From Gonocerus acuteangulatus (Eukaryota; Arthropoda; Insecta; Hemiptera; Coreidae), in the NCBI GenBank assembly GCA_946811695.1, contig OX328132.1, forward strand, positions 96,844,022 through 96,908,021: 64,000 nt of DNA. The letters are read 5' to 3'. The translations under genes were made by a program, and so were the position numbers. This document shows, in pieces, positions 57,213 to 64,000 of the stretch. The notes under the pieces were generated by a model. It saw only the letters and a list, made by a program, of their open reading frames with translations, was not told the DNA's origin and did no database searches. Every line of letters starts with the position of its first letter. Positions within the stretch are counted from its first letter, which is position 1.

Positions 57213-57464
57213 CATGGACGTATATAAAAACAATTTCGGGGGGGGGGGCTGAGACCATTTCCAGGGTATGGAATACTAAATATTTAGAGCTTGGAATAGT
57301 TTTAGGCAACTAAAACGCTATTGCACGTAAAATAAAATATGTTTTATGAACTAAGTGATCTTATTTAATTTATTTTTAAGGGTTTTACGAGAAGTTTTCA
57401 TCATTAATTCAAAATTTCGGGACGGGGCTGCAGCCCCCTCAGCCCCCCCTCATATATGCCCATG
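57213..57464 (+). mobile_element. hAT-type MITE (family B)
   Basis: CATGGACGTATATA...TATATGCCCATG, flanked by GTTCTGTA (57,205) and CTTCTGTA (57,465), an 8-bp duplication with one mismatch. Inserted in family A copy 3. Confidence 0.82.
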
Positions 57465-58043
57465 CTTCTGTACCCTCTAGAAAGGCTTTATTAGGCATAT
57501 TTTGTATTGATTTATAGAGCTTTGCTTTAGAATGAGAGCCGGATTGTGTAATTTCCGCATCTGTGTAAAAGTTAATTACTGTCGGTGTCCCTGACGCCTT
57601 AATATCACTTTTATTCGAGATATTCGAGAGGATTTTGACAATTTTCACGAGATATATAAAAAAAAATAAGTTTATTTCTTTTCTAAGCTTACCAAATGGC
57701 ACTAGGGACATGAACGGAACCGCGCTAAGATGCTGCAGTTCCTGCGAGTCGGACTTTTTTCTATAGTCATAACAATGTTTTTATGTTTATGTTTAAATCG
57801 CGGTCAACAAGCAAACTATACTGCACCTCGACCGTTACGCAAGGAAATCTTGCGTAATTTACCTACTGAGAATAGCATCTTATCCAATGTAAAACGAGAA
57901 AAATGAGACGTAGGTCCTCATTTACTGCGCTGAAAATCATAAATTTGTTTTCAAAACTGGTCCGGCTTATCCGGACGTCCGAGTTAAAGAGGTCCGGGCT
58001 AACGAGGTTTTATTGTGTGTGTGTGTGTTTGTATATATATATT

Positions 58044-58140
58044 CTAGCTGTTACCCGGCGTGCTATGCTACACCGACTTTCTACATCTATAAAAGTAAAA
58101 ATAAATTAGAAACGAAATAATTAATATTAAAATCTACTAA
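58044..58140 (+). repeat. AGCTGTTACCCGGCGTGC repeat
   Basis: CTAGCTGTTACCCGGCGTGC followed by AAAAATAAATTAGAAAC recurs at 62,581. There it leads into one unit of the 125-bp family. Confidence 0.7.
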
Positions 58141-58302
58141 AGTTCCGATAGACCGACGGATTCTATTGCTCAAATGTTATGGTATTTTAGTTTTAGTTTT
58201 TTGTTAATATTCATAAATAAACGTTATCTATCTATCCAAATTGATATTAGACTAATTGACAATTCGTCTGATTAATTACTAGAAAGAGAGGAGCATTTCA
58301 GT

Positions 58303-58562
58303 CTATGGGCGCATATAAGGGGGGGCTGCAGCCCCCCTACCCACCTCCGAAATTTTGAGTTGATAGTAAAAATGTGTCATAAAACCCTTACAAATAAATT
58401 AGATAAGATCAATTAGTTCATAAAAATATTTTATTTTCGTTTTAATACCTTTTTAGATGCCTAAAACTATTCCTAAGTTCTAAATTGTTAGTATTCCATA
58501 CACCGGAAATGGTCCCAGCCCCCTCCCCCCCCCCCCGAAATATTTTCCTATATACGCCTATG
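58303..58562 (-). mobile_element. hAT-type MITE (family B)
   Basis: Reverse orientation copy (CTATGGGCGCATATAAGG to CCTATATACGCCTATG). I did not find a clean duplication for this copy. Confidence 0.78.
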
Positions 58563-58616
58563 TTGTTCAGTTGAGTAAGACCCCCTCTTACACTTTTAAA
58601 ATGTGTTCACTATGCC

Positions 58617-58886
58617 CATAGGCGTATATAGAAAATAATTTCGGAGGGGGCTGGAAAAATTTCGGGAGGGGCTGAGACCATTTCCGGTGTATGGAATACT
58701 AACAATTTAGATCTTGGAAGAGTTTTACCCAACTTAAACGCTATTACACCCAAATATGTTTTATGAACTAAATTATCTTATTTAATTTATTTTTAAGGGT
58801 TTTATGAAATTTTTACCGATCAAATCAAAATTTCGGGTGGGGGGGGGGGCTGCAGCCCCCTCAGCCCCCCCTTATATACGCCCATG
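58617..58886 (+). mobile_element. hAT-type MITE (family B), 8-bp TSD
   Basis: CATAGGCGTATATAG to TTATATACGCCCATG, flanked by ACTATGCC at 58,609 and 58,887. Confidence 0.9.
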
Positions 58887-59279
58887 ACTATGCCAGCACA
58901 ATTACGAAGTCTCTTCGAAACCTCTACGTCAATTTCATTTGCCAAACATTGCGTGCTGGCTAAGTTGTGACGTTGTTCTTCAATGAATCGATATGATCCC
59001 AAGGATTCTTATGAAAGGAACAAAGTTAATTAACTTTCTTTGAATTTACCACTTGGCTGGCTTGCCAGAATCATTCTTGTAAGAAGACAACTTTAGTTCA
59101 CACAAGGTAATTTAATTAAAAAAAATAACAAATAAATTTGTTTTACCAATTATGTGTGTCGATGTTATTATGTTCAACTCTGCGCAAAACATGCTATTGG
59201 ATAGTTGAAACATTGCTCATTCTAAAGGTCGATGAATACTTAAGAACAGATTGCACCGGTCTACAAAATTGAACTTTTT
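58887..59279. other. No gene recognised
   Basis: Short spacer between the MITE and family A copy 4, with no supported feature. Confidence 0.5.
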
Positions 59280-59412
59280 TTAGCGCGGTTCCTCCCTCCC
59301 CCATAGGGAGGAACCCCGCTTATAAGGTTGATACAATGAAACAATCCGAAAGTGCCCACTAGAAAATTTCGCAGAACCCCTAGAGGCCGAAAATAACGGT
59401 GGTTGAAATTTG

Positions 59413-59497
<85 letters not shown>

Positions 59498-60468
59498 CTG
59501 TTCGCTCATTTCTGGCTTCCCTAATGGTCCGATTGTGATGAAATTTGGTACAAAAATCCGTCGTCCAATTTAAAAGGTCAAGTTCGTTAACCAGCAGAAT
59601 CCGCCCACTGGAAGATGGCGTTTGGGGCGAAATTCGCGCAAAAAAAATCGTAACGCTTACGTTTTTGAGTTCATAAGCTTGTAAGTACTCGTTTTATAGG
59701 CTTCTTGGGCTAGGAAAACGAATGAAACCATTTTCAAGGCGATAGCTTTAACCGTTTTCGAGAAAATTGGAAAGATAGTTTTTGAATACCGTTTTTGGTT
59801 TGGGTACTTAGAATCATGGGATTCAGTTGAAACATTTTCTGCATGTTCTACTTTCATTAAAACTAATAACATAAAAAGTTTTGGTAACTTTGTATACTTT
59901 CCTTAATATCTCGAAAAAGGTTGAGAATCTTGGTAAACGGAAGAATACCATTAGAAAGCTTATTAAATGCTCTTAAAAAAAGGTTCTAATGAAAGTTTTG
60001 ATTAGGCGATGTCAATCGGAGAAATAAGACCTTAAAACTTTAAAGTAATTGATTTCGCTTATTCGAACTGTTCTTTTTGTCTGTTTTTTATTCCTTGTTA
60101 TTTTTTAATTGCTTATTGTTGGATAATGTATTTGAAAATAAAACAAGTTAAGAAAAATAGGAAAAACAATTTAATGTTAGAGATATGGATGTCCAAGATT
60201 CCAAGACCTTGTCACTAGAGGGTCCGTTTCTAGTGTAGCAGACCCTTCCAGGTAAGATTGTAAATCATGACCTTTCAAGACTTTACTACTCACAGGAATG
60301 GCGCTAGTGACCTTAAGGGTTGACCCGCCATTATAATAATTAATTAAAAAAAAAAAGACTGGTGGAACCAAAATAATAACTGCTTCTATTTTAATCTTTC
60401 CAAATTAGACTAGGGATATGAACGGAACCGCGCTAAGATGATGCAGTCCTGCGAAACGGACTTTTTTT
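59280..60468 (+). mobile_element. Family A copy 4, compact
   Basis: Complete from TAGCGCGGTTCCTCCC to CCGCGCTAAGATGATGCAG...CGGACTTTTT in about 1.2 kb. It has a TA array at 59,413-59,491 and one internal unit. It is close in sequence to the 48,253-49,939 copy, including CAAGACCTTGTCACTAG and GGGTTGACCCGCC. Confidence 0.85.
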
Positions 60469-61019
60469 ATTTTTGTCCCAAGAAATCTATACAGCATTTA
60501 CCTTAAATTTGATTTTAACTTTCAAGTAAATTTGAAATTCTTAAAAGAGAACATGACTGCAGTTGGCCTACATCTTTGTACAAGTCATAAAGGTGGATGC
60601 TAAACCATGGATTTCGGAGGACCATATATACATAAACATATATATAATGATGATATGCGTATATGATTACCTGAAGTACTTAAATGATTCAATTTATTTA
60701 CAAACTGAATAGAATTGCCATGGCATAAGAGCAGGTATGTCAATACTAGGGATATAGACATTCTTTCAATATTGTAAAAAAAATGCAATGGCATAAAATT
60801 ACAAGGGAAGGAATTTAATACTGGTGAATGCTTCATCTGTTCACGAGATGTGTGAAAGTACTTTCAAATAGTAAGGCCCGTTCAATTTCTTGGGACAATA
60901 ACTCCAAAATATGGCCAAAGCAATTAAATTAATCACGTAAATACCAATTTATTTATTTAAATGTTATTACGTCAATTATTATTAGCTAAGAATTTTAGGA
61001 CGGGTTATCTATAGGTTAC
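60469..61019. other. No gene recognised
   Basis: A 78-codon minus-strand frame at 60,600-60,836 has no domain. Nothing else was found. Confidence 0.45.
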
Positions 61020-61150
61020 CACCCTTTTCTATTCAGCATAGGGCTGATGCCTTTTATTTTTTTCTAAAGAAAAGCCACCACCCCTAGTGGGAATCGAACC
61101 CACGACCCTTGGCACGGTATGTTAAATGCTCTGCGACATCTTAGCACGTT
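61020..61150 (-). repeat. tRNA-derived SINE piece, minus strand
   Basis: Minus strand: AGAGCATTTAACATACCGTG, CCAAGGGTCGTGGGTTCGATTCCCAC (intact B box), then TAGGGGTGGTGGCTTTTC. The A-box half is lost and the acceptor is not closed, so it is not a tRNA gene. Confidence 0.7.
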
Positions 61151-61522
61151 TACGTAATTTTCTTATCCCCAGTTTCATTTGGCAAGCCTGGGATAGATGC
61201 AGTTAATACTTTGTCATAAATTATACACCTCCTCAAATGAAATCTTAAAGAAAAGTTAGATTTTAGGCCTCATTATGTTTAGAAAAATTACACAGTCAGC
61301 CTCTTCCGTTTGGAAACATCTATTAAAAAGAACCATTGTTTCTCCTTTTCGAGGAAAACGGAGTAAACAAAAAGCGCCAAGGTAACGAAACCAATATTTC
61401 CGAAGTTTCAAGCAATTATTTCTCCAACTGAGATCGCCCCATCGAAAATTACTTAGGAAACGTTTTTTAAATAATATACTAAGCTTTCAAATGTCAACCT
61501 TCAAATTATCACGATTTCGAAA

Positions 61523-61799
61523 CATGGGCGTATATAAGGGAGGAGGGGCTGAGGGGGCTGCAGCCCCCCCCCCCGAAATTTTCATTTGGTGGTCAAAATG
61601 TGTCATAAAAACCTTAAAAATAAGTTAAATAAGATCACTTAGTTAATAAAATAGTTTATTTTAGGTGTAATAGCGTTTTAGTTGCCTAAAACTATTCCAA
61701 GTTCTAAATGTTTCATATTCCATGCCCCGGAAATGGTCTCAGCCCCCCCCCCGAAATTTTCCCATCCCCTCCTGAAATTATTTCCTATATACGCCCATG
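61523..61799 (-). mobile_element. hAT-type MITE (family B), 8-bp TSD
   Basis: CATGGGCGTATATAAGG to CTATATACGCCCATG, flanked by TTTCGAAA at 61,515 and 61,800. Confidence 0.9.
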
Positions 61800-62580
61800 T
61801 TTCGAAACCGTTTTCGAAATATATAAGAAAATATATGAAAAATCCCAAAACTGCTCGTGTCACAAACATGCTACATTTTTTTTACACACACACACACACA
61901 TATATATGCATAATCTGTTTACAGTATTAAACAATAAAGAGTTTGAACAAAGTAATAATGTGGAAAAAAAATGTCTACTCTTGGCTTTGTTCTAAAGAAT
62001 ATTAAATATTTTATAACTAAGTCTAACATCTAAGCTGCTTCTTAATTTTAGCCTATTTAGAATGAAAATAAAAATATTTAGGAACAGGGTTTTACTATCA
62101 ACAACCAAAATATTTTCTATATCGGAAGGACTGATTGTAAAATATCTACGAATGGTTTTTTTCCTATGAAAGGTATGGTTAGGACGTTGGAGGAAAAACT
62201 ATGGAAAATTATCATACTCAGGCGTACAAATGTTTAACGTGAGCAACAGGTGAGCCAAAAAAGTTAAGACATTTTTTTTCTAGTTGAATTAAAACAAAAT
62301 AATATTTGTTTTATGAAATGGCAGTTATATGTATACATTATAATTTCGATACATAATTTATCCAATATATAACAAAAATTTTCAAAAATTATAAATACGG
62401 CGCCGAATGGTTCAATACGCACATGTCTGATGCTCCACGTGGCTCAACCACACCTGGGATTCATGATTCAATTGACCCTATTTGACTCAATACAATCCTA
62501 TTTTACTATTAATTTAAGTTGGAAATGATAAAGTATGAATAAATGAATCTGTTAGGTACAATTGGAATTTTATAATTTTA
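61800..62580. other. No gene recognised
   Basis: A (CA)n tract near 61,885 and AT-rich sequence. No supported gene or repeat boundary. Confidence 0.45.
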
Positions 62581-62877
62581 CTAGCTGTTACCCGGCGTGC
62601 CATGCTGCGCATCTAGTAAAGCAAAAATAAATTAGAAACCAAATAAGTAATAAAATAGTAAGTAGTAAAATCAAAAAACGCAAATCTGTAAATATTCGGG
62701 TTCAGAATTTCGAAGGATATGACAGTCCCCGGGTAGGGATAAAGAACAGAGACAGACAAACAGCTGGTAACGATTATGGCATAGCCTATGACACTCCCCA
62801 GATCAAGAACTATCTATGTGCCAAGTTTGGTTAAAATCGGTCAAACGGTGTGGTTTTGTATAAGAAACAAACAGCTG

Positions 62878-62951
<74 letters not shown>
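62581..62951 (+). repeat. AGCTGTTACCCGGCGTGC repeat, one 125-bp-family unit, (TA)n
   Basis: Starts like 58,044. The part 62,720-62,870 (GACAAACAGCTGG, GTGCCAAGTTTGGTTAAAAT, CAAACGGTGTGG) matches the tandem unit at 24.7-25.3 kb. It ends in a TA array (62,880-62,951). Confidence 0.8.
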
Positions 62952-62952
<1 letters not shown>

Positions 62953-62955
<3 letters not shown>

Positions 62956-63179
62956 TGAAACCTCCCTATAGCGGACACCTCTGGGAGAACCAAAGTTGTC
63001 CACTATAGAGAGGTGTCCACTATACAGAGGGGTTAGTCCAGAAGGATACGTACCGAATTAGTACATCAAAAATTGTTTCATAATCGATAACTTTTTAAAT
63101 GTAGGTTTATGGAATATTTGTCCGTAATAATCTTCTTACACTTAACGACTTCTAGAGTCGAGTATGTAAAACAATTTTT
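62953..63179 (+). mobile_element. pogo/Tigger-like terminal repeat
   Basis: After TA the sequence CAGTGAAACCTCCCTATAGC continues into GGACACCTCTGGGA and a small inverted partner (GAGAGGTGTCCACTATA). This is typical of Tigger-type ends. Only one end is present before repeat E starts. Confidence 0.55.
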
Positions 63180-64000
63180 TATTTAAAAACGGAATGTCAG
63201 ATTCGTTTTTAGCACATTGAAAAACCCCTAAATTCAAATTTTGGGAATATTACAAAAATAAAAAAAAATGTATTTTAAATTTCGCTGAGGGGGGACCCTA
63301 AAAATTTTGTTAAAGATTCAAGAATCCGGCCATATTTCAAAGAATGTTTACCCGATCCAAACCAAACTTGGAGGGTCAATAAAGGCCATAATGGAACACA
63401 TTTCCGTCCAATTGGGGTGTTTCTACGTGTTCTGGAATTGACGTTATATGCAAAAAAGTTTACATTCTATTTTTATTTTGAAAACCATTTTTCGCAAGTA
63501 CCTTTTGAGATAATACAATAGTCATTTATATGGTTAGAAAAGGGAGTCTTTCTTCTTTCGAAAGATTTCAATGATGTAAAAATCGGATTATCTCAAGGGG
63601 AGATATTGAATTTCAAAACGTTACATTACCTTTTCGCTTACAAATTTTTAGTCTCTTCCAGACTAGGAAAAATCATTATTTTTTGTTTTCAATGATATTC
63701 AATATATTAGGGTTTCTTGGGGTTCTTATTTTAAATCTGCTATTATTTTTGGTGTAAAAAAATGTATAATACTAGTTTACCTGAAAACGATAGCATATTT
63801 TTGAATATATTTGAGGAAATCTAAATTATTTTTTAACGATTATATTTTTCTTTTAATATACTCTATAAAACAAATGAATTTGTGAAAGAATCATGTCGAT
63901 ATCATTTTCTAAACTCGATATAAAAAATAAAGCACTTTCAACCTATTTTATTTTATTTCTCGGCTCCTTAGGCGCATTGGACGGAACGCTCGGACACGTG
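63180..64000 (+). repeat. Dispersed repeat E, second copy (cut by window edge)
   Basis: Matches 10,000-10,800 in the same orientation to the last base of the window. The left hairpin arm present at 9,745 is missing here. Confidence 0.85.

Larger units (their letters stand above)
54357..57760 (+). mobile_element. Family A copy 3, longest
   Basis: 5' hairpin TAGCGCGGTTCCTCCC...CCATAGGGAGGAACC, TA array at 54,497-54,559, the ATGGTCCGATTTTGATGAAA box, then several diverged ~490-bp internal repeats (for example TTAATATCTCGAA near 55,030, 55,375, 55,970 and 57,125). It ends CCGCGCTAAGATGCTGCAG...CGGACTTTTTT. It carries a SINE tail (55,811-55,876) and a hAT MITE (57,213-57,464). Confidence 0.8.
52806..58017. 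mobile_element. Tigger-like terminal repeats enclosing family A copies
   Basis: The left end CACTAAAACCTCGTTTACCC and the right end GGGCTAACGAGGTTTTATTGTG are inverted partners, followed inward by ATCCGAGTTAAGC and TCCGAGTTAAAGAGG type text. This is the style of pogo/Tigger ends. No transposase remains. The interior is mostly two family A copies (53,051-54,271 and 54,357-57,760). Confidence 0.65.

Noticed and set aside
61080..61140. Functional tRNA gene on the minus strand
   Set aside because: Good B box, but the D arm/A box half is missing.

Overview
The window is eukaryotic, AT-rich nuclear DNA, most likely from an arthropod and probably an insect. It has long introns, many (TA)n arrays, tRNA-derived SINEs, I-like and other non-LTR retrotransposons, Penelope-like elements, and dense layers of MITE and foldback DNA transposons. 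Nothing in it looks prokaryotic. The species cannot be named from the sequence.

One host gene is well supported: a four-exon, plus-strand gene from 26,419 to 38,594. It encodes a 184-residue protein with a RHIM-like patch and a C-terminal death domain, best read as the immune adaptor IMD. All four exons join in phase without a stop. Its introns are filled by mobile DNA: an 8-bp-TSD foldback in intron 1, a 4-kb foldback transposon in intron 2, and a Penelope-like element in intron 3 that itself received an ORF1-only retrotransposon. The last 31 codons plus the poly(A) signal are duplicated in tandem just past the stop.

Layout. 1-519: Tc1 transposon tail. 880-5,007: large nested palindrome with hammerhead-like motifs and a 30-bp minisatellite. 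5.6-12.1 kb: dispersed repeats, a Harbinger-type MITE with its empty site alongside, a LINE relic and foldbacks. 14.4-19 kb: a pogo/Tigger relic and an IS630-type relic, side by side. 20.6-26.2 kb: an inverted-repeat-bounded block holding a hairpin, a Penelope-like element (RT end plus GIY-YIG) and a 125-bp tandem array. 26.4-38.7 kb: the imd-like gene. 38.9-42 kb: SINE, tandem repeats and hAT-type MITEs. 42.9-50 kb: a nearly full-length I-like LINE inserted in an unclassified repeat (family A), with its own ORF1 split by a foldback. 50-64 kb: more family A copies, a Tigger-like shell, hAT MITEs, a hammerhead-bearing repeat and the start of a repeat cut by the window edge.

Several nested insertions are proven inside the window by target-site duplications or by an empty copy of the target, so the order of events can be read. 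The most unusual content is the set of nine hammerhead-like motifs in Penelope-type terminal repeats, the imd-like gene rebuilt around transposon-filled introns, and two repeat families (family A and the GGTA foldbacks) that I cannot assign with confidence.
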